A stretch of 63,507 nucleotides of DNA, from assembly GCA_002381765.1 (NCBI GenBank), contig DFXX01000032.1:1-63507 (forward strand), given 5' to 3'. Numbering within the stretch: the stretch's first letter is position 1; every line of letters starts with the position of its first letter. Below are positions 8,709 through 18,400 of this stretch, piece after piece. Under the pieces are notes generated by a model. It was not told the DNA's origin. It saw only the letters and a list, made by a program, of their open reading frames with translations, and did no database searches. This DNA comes from Bacteriovoracaceae bacterium UBA4097 (lineage in GTDB: Bacteria > Bdellovibrionota > Bacteriovoracia > Bacteriovoracales > Bacteriovoracaceae). A program made the translations under genes and the position numbers.

Positions 8709-9242
8709 ATGAGTAAGCTTATCAAGGCCACCGTTAACAGTGGTCGCTACATTGGAGAAATTGTCAGGATTACCAATATCAGTACCGATGAGTTGGGCAG
8801 ACAGAACGCGGCTTGCCTCCTGGCAAATGGATCAAGGGCCAATATAAAAGTCAGTGAATTAACCCTGATTGAAGAGAAGCCAGAGCCAGAAATAATTAAG
8901 GCCAAGACTGCTTCCATGCCCTTTATAAGTGGCTCCACGAGTAGTCGAACTTTAACCCATACTAAGAATATGGCCAAGAATCGAATTGAGAATAGACCCC
9001 CTATTCAATCGCGAAAGAAGACTATGGTCATGTGTGAAAATTGTGGGCTTGAGTTTAATCAGGAAGATAGAAAAGGTATGCCCGGAAAGATCACTCAGTG
9101 TGAAGGTTGTGCTGAGGAAACCGAATCTAAGGCCGAAGGCAAAATGATATTCAGTCATAAAACCGGGGCCACCATTGAAATAAAAAAAGATGGTGAACTT
9201 AAATATGAAGCAGAAACCTTCAACTATAAAAACAAGGATTAG
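8709..9242 (+). CDS. hypothetical protein with a C-terminal zinc-ribbon-like motif
   Basis: 177 residues from the chosen ATG at 8709 (MSKLIKATVNSG); an upstream in-frame ATG at 8598 would add a hydrophobic, non-conserved stretch. The N-terminal ~60 residues look like a small beta-barrel (IGEIVRITNISTDELG). The middle is Ser/Thr-rich and disordered. The C-terminal part has two CxxC knuckles, MCENCGLEF and QCEGCAEE, about 25 residues apart, as in zinc ribbons. No family recognised. Its stop codon shares the bases TTAG with the convergent BON-domain gene. Confidence 0.55.
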   Translation: MSKLIKATVNSGRYIGEIVRITNISTDELGRQNAACLLANGSRANIKVSELTLIEEKPEPEIIKAKTASMPFISGSTSSRTLTHTKNMAKNRIENRPPIQSRKKTMVMCENCGLEFNQEDRKGMPGKITQCEGCAEETESKAEGKMIFSHKTGATIEIKKDGELKYEAETFNYKNKD

Positions 9243-9664
9243 TGAATTTGAAGTTCGTTATGAACATCCCAAACACCCATAAGGTTTTCCGCTAATCTCT
9301 CCGCTTCTTTTTTTTCCTGGCGAGAACTGACAAATCCCATTAAAACAACTTTACCATTCTCAACATTGACTTCGATATGGGAGGCATCAACTCCGTCACT
9401 ATGATAAAGAGCTTCACATACTTCCTCATGAATGCGGTCATCAGATCTTTTCCACCCTTTGGGTCCTTTGCCATAGTGCCTTTCTTCACGTGCATACTCC
9501 CAATTGGATCCTGGATAAGGAGTATCTTTACCAGCATGGTCGGTAAAATTCTGATTCAGATAGGTGAACCAATCTTTCTCCTCCTCAGGCTCCTCTAAGG
9601 AGCCAGGCACATAAATCCCTGGATACTTTTTGGTTTTTTTGTCTTTATCTTTATGCTCATTCAT
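9239..9664 (-). CDS. BON-domain protein
   Basis: 141 residues from the ATG at 9664, which has GGAGGTGGG just upstream; a start at 9712 would add 16 unlikely residues. The N-terminal half is charged and Tyr/Trp-rich with no signal peptide. The C-terminal ~65 residues form a BON domain (DRIHEEVCEALYHS, then VENGKVVLMGFVSS, ending VWDVHNELQIH). BON domains bind phospholipid or other envelope surfaces and occur in stress proteins such as OsmY. The unusual lack of an export signal leaves the location open. Confidence 0.8.
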   Translation of the reverse strand: MNEHKDKDKKTKKYPGIYVPGSLEEPEEEKDWFTYLNQNFTDHAGKDTPYPGSNWEYAREERHYGKGPKGWKRSDDRIHEEVCEALYHSDGVDASHIEVNVENGKVVLMGFVSSRQEKKEAERLAENLMGVWDVHNELQIH

Positions 9665-9739
9665 AACCCACCTCCAGCTCTTAATTGTCGGAAGAAATGA
9701 TGGTATGTGCAATGAACCAAGGAAAAGATTAATGAACTC

Positions 9740-9979
9740 TTAGGATAAAAGATCCAACAAAAGTGGTTTGAAGCTATCCACTCCACTTAAAGAATACTTT
9801 CTCTTATAGACGGTCCAAACTTTTTCAAATTCTCTGTCGTCGGCCAGTAAACGACTGATGATTCTCTGCTTCTCGCTCTCATCGAGAGCATATTCTTCAG
9901 AGACTTGCTTAATAAACAGATTGAATGAACCCATATCCATAACCAGGATGTTAGACCTAAAGTCCTGTTGTGAAAACAT
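9740..9979 (-). CDS. small hypothetical protein
   Basis: 79 residues, acidic, mainly helical, with no signal peptide or cysteines. It begins MFSQQDFRSNILVMDM and contains ALDESEKQRIISRLLADDREFEKVW. I recognise no family. AGGATGAGC lies 5-13 bases before the ATG. It is divergent from the secreted-protein gene at 10016, with 36 bases between the starts, so both promoters must lie in or overlap that gap. Coding is supported by clean initiation and tight packing only. Confidence 0.5.
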   Translation of the reverse strand: MFSQQDFRSNILVMDMGSFNLFIKQVSEEYALDESEKQRIISRLLADDREFEKVWTVYKRKYSLSGVDSFKPLLLDLLS

Positions 9980-10015
9980 TTAGCTCATCCTAATATCAAA
10001 GTAAGTGAGGTTACT

Positions 10016-10444
10016 ATGGGATATATCCTCGGTTTTCTGTTAAGTCTCCCCCTCTATGCGAGCTTCACCGGCAGCTATTCGGGAACTGGCCGGGCGGTCT
10101 TTGCCAGTGGCAGAGTCTATGAATGCAGTGACATTTTTCTTCGTATGCATGTGGATGCCGAAAACTTTCGCCTAAGAGAAGGCGGATATATTTGTGGAAT
10201 ACTGCAGGCCTCCTTTGATGCCTATCGATTAACCATTAAAGATGGCTCTCTTTGGCATAAGGATAAGCTGCTAGGAATAATCAACGAGCAAGAGATGAGG
10301 TATGAGATCTTTGATCCCCTAGATGGCTCTACCTATCGCCTTCAATTATATAAGAAGGGCCCCTATGAGATCGCCTATTTTGAGGAATGGCATGATGGCG
10401 AAAAAATAGCCTTAACCGTAAAAGGTCGCCTTTTAAGCCAGTAA
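10016..10444 (+). CDS. small exported hypothetical protein
   Basis: 142 residues. A short signal peptide (MGYILGFLLSLPLYAS) is followed by a compact beta-rich domain beginning FTGSYSGTGRAVF. Two cysteines (ECSDI and ICGIL) about 27 residues apart could form a disulfide. The shape, a single small barrel with a repeated YRL/YEI pattern, suggests a periplasmic lipocalin-like or similar fold, but no family is recognised. GAGGTTAC precedes the ATG. The PilZ gene follows 86 bases later, with no obvious terminator between. Confidence 0.55.
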   Translation: MGYILGFLLSLPLYASFTGSYSGTGRAVFASGRVYECSDIFLRMHVDAENFRLREGGYICGILQASFDAYRLTIKDGSLWHKDKLLGIINEQEMRYEIFDPLDGSTYRLQLYKKGPYEIAYFEEWHDGEKIALTVKGRLLSQ

Positions 10445-10530
10445 TTTCAAATATTTAAATTTTTTACTCCATAGTGTCGATAAAGCAAATTGCCTGCAAT
10501 AGGCATCCTTAACTCAACAGGAAGTGTTTT

Positions 10531-11226
10531 ATGGATACATCTAAACTACTCCCCCTTGAAAATCGTTTTCAAATTATTTCTGCTATCGAAAAAGGGGCAA
10601 GTTTCGGTGGGAATATTTGGCAGACCGGTCAAAGTGAACGTCAGATGTTACATATTTCGCAAGTCTTATTGGATATTAAAACCGATAAATTAATCATACG
10701 CACTTTCGGCCTTATAGATTTAGTTCAGAAGCATCCTATCTTCATTCGCTTAAGTTACCGAAGCATTCTTTTTAGATTGGATCCTGGTGAGTTCAAGATC
10801 ATAGGGGACAAGCTTATTTGTAACTACCCAAAAGAGGCACGTGCCTTGGAAGAGAGGATTGGAGATAGATATGTGCTCCCCTTCAGTGCCGACATCTCGC
10901 TTTCTCTTAAAAGAACAGAGAGGAATCTGAGAGAAACAGTTCTCGATCTAGAAGTTCGCATTGTGGACGTTTCAGAAAAAGGATTTGGCATTCTGATATC
11001 AGGGGCCAATCGCGATTTTTTAAAAAGCTTTGATCATTTCTGGATTAAAGCAATTGATCAGCGCCCCCTTAATCATCATATTTTCGGTACTGTGACTTAC
11101 ATTGCTCCCAAAGGCTATTATCTAAAAAGAGGAGACGTAAGAGTTGGTCTCTCCTTAGAAAGAGCGCTCAATGCTGAGTTCTTTGAGTATCTAAAACGCA
11201 AAGCTTGCATGACTCTTTCGGCTTAA
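10531..11226 (+). CDS. PilZ-domain protein, paralogue of the one at 47879
   Basis: 231 residues, cytosolic. An N-terminal YcgR-N-like beta domain (about 1-105) is followed by a C-terminal PilZ domain. Both c-di-GMP motifs are visible: RIGDR (RxxxR, about 109-113) and DVSEKG (D/NxSxxG, about 149-154). The connecting segment YPKEARALEER is almost the same as LPKEARALPRR in the protein at 47879, so the two form a family with the same architecture. It is expected to be a c-di-GMP effector acting on motility or envelope functions by protein contact (inference). ACAGGAAG precedes the ATG. Its stop lies 3 bases from the convergent DUF3293 gene. Confidence 0.8.
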   Translation: MDTSKLLPLENRFQIISAIEKGASFGGNIWQTGQSERQMLHISQVLLDIKTDKLIIRTFGLIDLVQKHPIFIRLSYRSILFRLDPGEFKIIGDKLICNYPKEARALEERIGDRYVLPFSADISLSLKRTERNLRETVLDLEVRIVDVSEKGFGILISGANRDFLKSFDHFWIKAIDQRPLNHHIFGTVTYIAPKGYYLKRGDVRVGLSLERALNAEFFEYLKRKACMTLSA

Positions 11227-11229
11227 AAC

Positions 11230-11649
11230 TCAAGGAGCAATCCAAAGCACTTCAATGGCCATTTTTTGATCACCGAAGATGGCCGCATTTTGGTTAAACT
11301 TTCTGCCGATTCTTATGACCTCATCCCGAGATATATTGGCGACAAAGAAACCTATCTCATGATGCAGCTCTGCTTGATCCATTCCTACACATCTAAAGAT
11401 TTTGTACTTCTCTAATTCCTGGGCCATCAAGTCTCGAAGCTGAGAGTTTTCTTCTTCACTAAATCGAGTATAGTTGGGATTCTCCGGGGTCATCATCGCC
11501 CAGGAAGAAATGCGATTAAATCTTAAGAAGTCCAAGAAAGTACGATTATCCCATTTAGGAGAAACTTCAAAGACCTGACTGATAAATTCAATGGTATAAA
11601 CGGCATTGCTGTAGAGTTCTATCAGCTGCTTCTTATTCATGAGATGCAT
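11230..11649 (-). CDS. DUF3293-family protein
   Basis: 139 residues, cytosolic. It shows the DUF3293 pattern: SSWAMMTPENPNYTRFSEEE with conserved Asn, a Leu-rich middle, HHEIGFFV, and IGRKFNQNAAIFGDQ near the end. The family has no assigned function. The start at 11649 is followed by a second possible ATG at 11640 (MNKKQL), and neither has a clear Shine-Dalgarno. It lies directly downstream of the DEAD-box gene (48 bases). Confidence 0.75.
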   Translation of the reverse strand: MHLMNKKQLIELYSNAVYTIEFISQVFEVSPKWDNRTFLDFLRFNRISSWAMMTPENPNYTRFSEEENSQLRDLMAQELEKYKIFRCVGMDQAELHHEIGFFVANISRDEVIRIGRKFNQNAAIFGDQKMAIEVLWIAP

Positions 11650-11697
11650 TATTTGATACTAGATCAATTAAATATTAAAGAGAACTTAAATAACGCA

Positions 11698-13011
11698 TCA
11701 AGAGAATAAATCCTTCACCCATCCTAAAAAGCCTTTGCTCTTAGCAGGCTTTTGAGGGGCTGCCTTGCCCGCTATTGCTTTAGGTGCAACTGAAGGAGAT
11801 TTTAGTTCAGCGGAGTGACCCTGTGAAGGTCTGGGAGCTGATCCATGAACCTTTGGATTGCGACTTTTACTAACTTTCTTTCTAGGTGCTGACTGGGCCG
11901 GAGCCGAATCATAAGAGCGCTCCTTAGGTGAAGGAATCCCTCTTAGTTTTTCGATGGCCCTTATCCCTGGTTCATCTTTAACAGGAATTGCAAAGGTACT
12001 GGCCTTGCCTTCTTTACCACGTCGACCAGTTCGCCCAATTCTATGAACATAGTCCTCAGCTTCACGGGGAACATCATAGTTCACCACATGGGCCACATCA
12101 TCCACATCGATTCCTCGTCCCATAACATCGGTTGCGATGAGAACTTGAAATTTTCCGGCCTTGAAATCCGCGATAGCAGCTTCACGTTGCTCTTGAGCAA
12201 GATCCGAGTGAATATAGGTTGCAGCCACTTTATTTCCATGAAGGGAGCGCCAAACCTGGTAAACCCTTTCTTTAGACTTCGCAAAAACGATGACCGTTCC
12301 AGGCTCATCTCTCACCAGTCGAAGAAGTGAGCCTTGTTTTCTCTCTTCATTCATCCAGTAGAGCCGTTGATCAATCTTAGGAACTGATCCTTCCGACTTC
12401 TCAATAGTGACTTCTTTGGGATCTCTCATAACATTTCTCGCTAGCTTCTCCACATTAGGAGCAAACGTCGCTGAGAACATAAGAGTCTGTCTTTCTTTAG
12501 GAATGTGTTCAGTAATGACTTCTATTTGCTTAGCAAAACCCATATCCAGCATACGATCGGCTTCATCAAAGACCAGGCATTGAATAAAGTCCAACCACAC
12601 ATTACCACGCTCCAGGTGATCACAGAGGCGGCCAGGTGTGGCCACAATAATGTGCGGAGAGGTTGCTAAGGCTTCCTTCTCTACTGGTATGGAAGCCCCT
12701 CCAATACAGACAACTGTCTTAAGACCAAAGGGTGCTCCAAAAGTTTCAAAGACTGTTCCCGTTTGCTGAGCAATTTCTCGCGTAGGAGCAAGAGCGAGTA
12801 TATAAGTGCCATTTTTTTCTTTAAATCTCTCAACGATAGGAATGACAAAACTCGCGGTCTTACCACTGCCGGTTTGCGAAGAAACCAAAACATCATGTCC
12901 AGCCATCACAAAAGGGATGGACTGCTCCTGAACCGGACTGGGCCTTTGATATCCTGCTTGTTCAATGAGTTCGAGCATCTTGGGAGAGAGAGAGAGTTCA
13001 GACCAGGTCAT
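11698..13011 (-). CDS. DEAD-box ATP-dependent RNA helicase (RhlE-like)
   Basis: 437 residues, cytosolic. All core motifs are present: Q motif YQRPSPVQEQ, motif I SSQTGSGKT (about 44-52), Ia APTREIAQQ, II DEAD (about 150), III SAT, then VFAKSK, ATDVMGRGIDVDD and HRIGRTGRRG. The core of ~370 residues is followed by a basic, Ala/Pro/Lys-rich tail of ~70 residues that is typical of RhlE-type helicases and binds RNA. Role: RNA unwinding in ribosome assembly or mRNA turnover. AAGGATACGA precedes the ATG. Which paralogue (RhlE, DeaD or SrmB) cannot be fixed from sequence alone; RhlE fits best by length. Confidence 0.9.
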   Translation of the reverse strand: MTWSELSLSPKMLELIEQAGYQRPSPVQEQSIPFVMAGHDVLVSSQTGSGKTASFVIPIVERFKEKNGTYILALAPTREIAQQTGTVFETFGAPFGLKTVVCIGGASIPVEKEALATSPHIIVATPGRLCDHLERGNVWLDFIQCLVFDEADRMLDMGFAKQIEVITEHIPKERQTLMFSATFAPNVEKLARNVMRDPKEVTIEKSEGSVPKIDQRLYWMNEERKQGSLLRLVRDEPGTVIVFAKSKERVYQVWRSLHGNKVAATYIHSDLAQEQREAAIADFKAGKFQVLIATDVMGRGIDVDDVAHVVNYDVPREAEDYVHRIGRTGRRGKEGKASTFAIPVKDEPGIRAIEKLRGIPSPKERSYDSAPAQSAPRKKVSKSRNPKVHGSAPRPSQGHSAELKSPSVAPKAIAGKAAPQKPAKSKGFLGWVKDLFS

Positions 13012-13145
13012 TCGTATCCTTTTCTTTTTAATGTACCAAAGAAAATCACTAAAGCAATCTTTGGCCTATGTTAAGTAGCCGAATAATGACTCGCCTCGGT
13101 ATCGTAGTTTTCAACAAGAACTACTTTCCCCAAACGGAGTACATC

Positions 13146-13559
13146 GTGAAAAAGCTCATCATATCATTTGTTTTCTCTCTTTTAACTGCCAATGCTGCTC
13201 AAGCCGTAACGACTGCAGAAAGTTCAACTTCTATGAATTACCAGGGCTCATGTCATGGAACATTGGCCAATAATGCTCCAATTAGCTTTAAGTACTATTC
13301 AGATTTTGATGGTTGTAAAGAAAAGAGTGCTGCTGCAATTTCCTATAATGATGCTGGCGAGGATCGGGGTTTAGTCACCGGTACCAGAACTTTAAAGTCC
13401 CGGGATGTTTACAACTTTGCCGGCAATAGGCTCTCTTTTGAGAACAGCACCGGAATTACCTCTGGCACTCTTAGTTATCTCAATGAAGAAAGTGGAGAAA
13501 GAGAAGAAGTGATCGTTCAGTGCGAAGTTCGTGAATATAGCTATGCTGAGGAATGCTAG
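13146..13559 (+). CDS. small exported hypothetical protein, GTG start
   Basis: 137 residues when read from the GTG at 13146, which is preceded by CGGAGT 8-9 bases away and starts a clean signal peptide (VKKLIISFVFSLLTANAAQA). An ATG at 13068 in frame would put 26 non-signal residues in front. The mature part is small and Ser/Thr-rich with four cysteines (GSCHG, DGCKE, VQCEV and the terminal EEC), possibly two disulfides made by the Dsb pair. No family recognised. Confidence 0.6.
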   Translation: MKKLIISFVFSLLTANAAQAVTTAESSTSMNYQGSCHGTLANNAPISFKYYSDFDGCKEKSAAAISYNDAGEDRGLVTGTRTLKSRDVYNFAGNRLSFENSTGITSGTLSYLNEESGEREEVIVQCEVREYSYAEEC

Positions 13560-13594
13560 CCAATTAAATCTCTTATTTATTACAATGATCGGTA

Positions 13595-14494
13595 ATGATT
13601 ACCGCCAAAGATTTAACTAAAAAATTCGGAAACTTTGAGGCCATAAAAGGCCTGGATCTCCATATTCAGGCAGGAGAATGTTTTGGTCTCCTTGGACCCA
13701 ATGGCGCAGGGAAATCCACCTTTATCAATATCCTTTATGGAGCGGTAGAAAGAACATCGGGAGACCTCTCGGTTCTGGGACTGGATCCTCGCAGGGACTC
13801 AAGGGAAATTAAAAAAAGATTAGGAGTCGTCACTCAGGAAAATGCTCTGGATGAAAGTCTAAGCGTCCTTGAAAATATGATGATTTACTGCGCTTTCATT
13901 GGAGTTCCCAAGCAGGAGCGCCTGCAACGAATTCTAGCTCTCCTCGATTATATGAACCTTATTCACAAAAAAGACGCTCTTATTCATGGCCTCTCGGGAG
14001 GAATGAAAAGGAGATTAGTTTTTGTTCGTGCCTTATTGGGTAAACCAGAGCTCTTAATTTTGGATGAACCCACCACAGGTTTAGATCCCGCCGTTCGTCA
14101 CCTTCTCTGGGGAAAAGTAAGAGAACTCAAACAAGCAGGGACAACCATCGTCCTGACCACTCATTATATGCATGAAGCTGAAGTCCTCTGCGACCGCTTG
14201 GTTATTCTTAATCAAGGCATAGTCACGGCCGAGGGAACTCCGCAAAAAATGATTGAAACTCATACTCCCGGATTTGTGGGGATCTTTGCCCTGGCAGATA
14301 AAAGAAAATTACTTCAAAAAGAAAATCTGGAAATCACAGAAGACAGTTCTGGTCTTTATATTCGAGCAAATTCTATGGATGAACTGACCCGCCTTCATAG
14401 CGAATTGGGTCTCACTCCCCTACAAATCAGACCGGCCAATTTAGAGGATGTCTTTCTAAAGCTCACTGGTAAGGAGATTACTCTCGATGCTTGA
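13595..14494 (+). CDS. ABC-2 exporter ATP-binding subunit (NodI/DrrA-like)
   Basis: 299 residues. Walker A GPNGAGKST (about 35-43), Q-loop VTQEN, signature LSGGMKRR, Walker B LLILDEPTTGLDP and H-loop TTHYMHEAE are all intact. A ~80-residue C-terminal domain follows, as in NodI and DrrA proteins. Its stop codon lies inside the next gene, which encodes the membrane partner (8-base overlap), so the two form a classic two-gene exporter. Substrate unknown; relatives export polysaccharide, lipo-oligosaccharide or drugs. Confidence 0.9.
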   Translation: MITAKDLTKKFGNFEAIKGLDLHIQAGECFGLLGPNGAGKSTFINILYGAVERTSGDLSVLGLDPRRDSREIKKRLGVVTQENALDESLSVLENMMIYCAFIGVPKQERLQRILALLDYMNLIHKKDALIHGLSGGMKRRLVFVRALLGKPELLILDEPTTGLDPAVRHLLWGKVRELKQAGTTIVLTTHYMHEAEVLCDRLVILNQGIVTAEGTPQKMIETHTPGFVGIFALADKRKLLQKENLEITEDSSGLYIRANSMDELTRLHSELGLTPLQIRPANLEDVFLKLTGKEITLDA

Positions 14495-15257
14495 GTCTCT
14501 TAAACTTTGCTTACACATTACTCATCGCAACTGGATGGTTTACCGAAAAGATCTTCTGGCCAATATTTCGCCCACGGTAGCCGATCCTGCCCTCATCTTG
14601 GTCTCCTTGGGCTTAGGGCTGGGATCTTTTATAACTAATGTTGAGGGTATGACTTATATGGAGTACCTGGCCCCTGGACTTACGGTGGCGACTGCTCTCT
14701 TTACCTCGTTCTTTGAGAGCAGTTATGGTTTTTTTGTCAGGATGACTTTTGAAAATGTCTTTAAGGCCATGCTCACTACACCCATCGGAGTAAAAGAGAT
14801 TGTCTTGGGAGAAATGCTATGGGTGGGTTTTAAAGGTGCTATCATGTCGACATGTGTCGCCCTAGTTCTGGCCCTCTGCGGACTTATGCTTAATCCCTGG
14901 CTCATTCCACTTCTGGCCATCGTGGGTTTCTTAGTGGCCTTGCCTTGCGGGGCCATGGGGTTGATTGCCACTGGTATGGTTAATAATATCAACCAATTTC
15001 AGACGGTCTATTCCTTTATTATAGCTCCCTTATATTTCTTGTCCGGTATCTTCTTTCCCATCGATCAAATGGCAGGACCTATCAAGTTTGTAGCTGAGTT
15101 TTTTCCTCTCATACATGGGGTACGCTTGGCCCAGGCCATTTTTTGGAATCGAGAAATCTGGCAGACCTTACTGAGCAGCGGATCCATCCTGATCCTACAA
15201 AGCATCATCCTGTGCTTTATGGGGTGGCTTAAAATTAGAAGAAAACTGCTGAATTAA
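14487..15257 (+). CDS. ABC-2 exporter membrane subunit (NodJ-like)
   Basis: 256 residues with six predicted transmembrane helices. Family hallmarks are FESSYGFFVRM with a conserved FxNxFKAMLTTPI stretch (about 85-100), and LYFLSGIFFPIDQM followed by FFPLIHGVRLAQ near the end, as in NodJ. It pairs with the overlapping ATPase gene. The last codons touch the possible small minus-strand ORF at 15254. Confidence 0.88.
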   Translation: MLESLKLCLHITHRNWMVYRKDLLANISPTVADPALILVSLGLGLGSFITNVEGMTYMEYLAPGLTVATALFTSFFESSYGFFVRMTFENVFKAMLTTPIGVKEIVLGEMLWVGFKGAIMSTCVALVLALCGLMLNPWLIPLLAIVGFLVALPCGAMGLIATGMVNNINQFQTVYSFIIAPLYFLSGIFFPIDQMAGPIKFVAEFFPLIHGVRLAQAIFWNREIWQTLLSSGSILILQSIILCFMGWLKIRRKLLN

Positions 15258-15343
15258 AAAGGAAAAGAAAAACGCAAGAGTTCACTTTTCTTTATTTTCT
15301 TATCTTTCTTTTTCTTGTTTTTATCCTCATCTTCCTTACTCAT
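15254..15343 (-). CDS. possible 29-residue lysine-rich ORF
   Basis: A 29-codon ORF (MSKEDEDKNKKKKDKK onward, ending LLRFSFPF) with GCGAGG 7 bases before the ATG, sitting in the 164-base gap between the convergent ABC-2 and ABCC genes and overlapping the ABC-2 stop by 4 bases. It would be downstream of the ABCC gene. The strong A bias alone could create such an ORF by chance, so this is a weak call. Confidence 0.25.
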   Translation of the reverse strand: MSKEDEDKNKKKKDKKIKKSELLRFSFPF

Positions 15344-15421
15344 AAATACCTCGCTGTTGTTAGCCACTATATCAAAGAATCTCTTTTTCATCTCCTAAAC
15401 GAGGTAAATTTAAGAGCAAGA

Positions 15422-18400
15422 TTATGATGCATCTCGAAGATCATGCTCCAGCATCTCTAGCGGATATGTCGTCTGGAGAACCTTACCATCTCCCATCTCT
15501 ATGATCATGTCACACTTACTCACACTTTGTAGTTTATGAGCAATGATTAAGACAGTTAAATCAGGGCATTCATTCATGAGAATTTCTCGAATAAGATTAT
15601 CAGTCTTGCCATCGACACTAGCAGTTGCCTCATCCACGATGATGATTTTTGACTTTCTTACTAAGGCCCGAGCTAGACAGATAAGTTGTTTTTGACCTCG
15701 ACTAAAATTATTACCCCCATTCTTCACTTGGGTCTGAAGTCCTTGTCCTAAGAAATTTAACTGGGTGAGGGCCAGCACCTCTAAAAGTTCCTTATCGCTA
15801 TACTCGTTCATGGGATCCAAATTCTCACGAAGTGATCCCGCAAAGAGGATAGGATTTTGTGGAATGGTTGCAATTGACTGGCGAAGCTCAAACAAAGGAA
15901 CTTCCTTAATATCTCTGTCACCTATTCGAATATCGCCTTCTTTGCATTCAATGAATCTATGAAGGAGGTTAAAGAGCGTAGACTTTCCTGCTCCAGTTCT
16001 TCCCACGACACCGACCTTAGATCCAGCAGGAATACAAAAGGAAGCTCCTTTTAATACATTCGGTAAATGAGGAGCATAGCTCGCTATGACATTATTGAAT
16101 GATATCTCTCCTCCTAGATCATGATCTTTTTCATGATGAGTTACATTACTGCTTAACTCACAATCTAGTGTCGAGAGTGATTCCAATCTTTCAACAGAGG
16201 TCATTTGGGCTTCAGCTTCACCAAAGGCCCGGACTGTCCAGTTGAGGCTATCCCAAAAACGGAAGGCATATACTAGGGCCATGCCCGCAAGACCTTCAGA
16301 AAGCCCACCAAAGCGACCCATAAAGATGACTCCCACTGCTGCCGAACAAGAAAGCAGGGAGCTTACTAAAGGAATCCTGATGGAGAACCAGCGATTGATG
16401 AGAACTACACTGTAGAACGCCTTCTGATAATCATGTAGAGCAGAACTAAAACGATTCTGAAAAAAATCCTCAGCCTGATAACAGCGGATCACCGCAGACC
16501 CATCTAGTATTTCCTTGATGGATGAAATACGAGGAGAACGGGCGACCGCCATCAAGCGCTTGGCCTCCCTCATACAAGAACGGTAGGCTTTTTGTAGAAA
16601 CCAATAAAGTGCTACTACCGGAAGAACAACTACTGCCATAAAAGGTAAGGACAAGAGCATAACAAAGACCGCACCCAGTGAATTGAGAAGGGCCATGAAG
16701 GCTTCCTCTAAAGACCAGGACAGATCCTTTTCTACTGCATCCATATCACGTGAGAATCTATTAAGAATTCGTCCACTTGGATTTGCATCAAAAAAACGCA
16801 AGACAGTGGAAAGAACGCCATTCAAAGCATTCTTATGAAGTGACTCGGCTGCAGTTATCGCCTTTCTAGACCAATAGAAATGTTGAATAGCACATACCAT
16901 AAGCGTCAGAAGACCTATTCCTGCATAGACTGAAAGATAATAACTATGACTGCCCTTAAGATTCTGGGTCCATTGGGAAATCCAAGAGTTTTGGGCAATA
17001 GGAAGAAGCATGGCACTGAGAGAAGTCAGTAGCAGAAAAAATATGGTCTTAGGTAAGTTAGTTCGGGAGAAGTTGGCCATGGCCTTTAAATAATCCCAAT
17101 ACAATTTTAAAGAGACTTCACCTGTCTTCTGCTCTTCCTCTTCGACGACTTTTGCTGAGGACTGGCCCAGAGCTGATGGGGCCTTTTGTGCTGGCACTTT
17201 GCCAGGAGCTGGCAGAAGAATTTCATTCTCATCTTGCTCAGCTTTCTGGTGCTCTAAGTAGTAATCTTTGAAACTCAAATTCTGAGTCAGGAGTTCATCA
17301 AATCCTCCGTTGGCCACAATACTTCCGTTATCGATTAAAAGAATGCGGTCAAAACGTTTTAGATGTTCAAGTCGATGGGTAGTGACCACTCGAGTCCGAT
17401 CTTTCCAAACGCCAAATATGAGTCTATCAACGATTTCTCGCTCTGTTCGAGGATCTAGTGCAGAAAGAGGATCATCCATAAGGATGAGCCCCGGATCATG
17501 TATCGCGGCTCGTGCCAGATTAACACGCTGTTTTTGTCCCCCCGATAAGCTACCTCCGCCTTCACTAATTTCTGTATGCAGTCCATCGGCCATAAAAAGT
17601 AAATCATGATCCAGACAAGAAGCATGTAAGGCCGATTCAAGTTGGATTTCGGTCTCGAGCTCTTTCCCTAAAGTGATATTGTCTAATAGAGTAGAATGAA
17701 ATAAAAAAGGGTCCTGTGGAATATAGGCACAAGAGAAATTGCGCTTATGTGACTGGTTAAAGAGAACATTTCCTTTATCAGGTTTGATCTCTCCCAGAAG
17801 AGTCTTCAAAAGAGTGGTCTTTCCTGAGCCAACTGAACCAATGACAGCAATACTCTCACCGGCACTAATATTTAGTTGAATACTATCAAGGATCCTCTTG
17901 CCATCAAAATCGACAGTGATGCTTTTAAGGGAAACCTCTGGCCCGTGGTTGCTATGAATACTGACTTCATCATCGCTGGATTCTTTTTCACTTTCTGATA
18001 AAAGAGAAGCTATTCTATCACCCGCAACAATAGATGAACTCACTTCACCCAGAATTTTAGGTAGTTGCCGAAAACAGGGTTCTAAATAACCAAAGAGTGT
18101 AAGACAGGTAAAAGCAGTGGCCGCACTCAATTCATTTCCCTGCCAGATAAATATTCCAAACCCCACTAAGGCGACCGAAAGGCTCGCCAATAAGTAACAT
18201 GCAGTCGAAAAGGCTTTGTAGTTAATAAGTTTCTTCCACGCCTTATGTTCTTTCTGACGAATAGTTCCAATTTCCGAACGAACAAATTGTTCCCACACAA
18301 ATGACTTAATCACTCGGATGCCATCAAGAAATTGGGACATCCGGCCCACTCTTTCATCACGATAAAGCATGATATCTGTTTGCATGCGAGCAAAACGTCG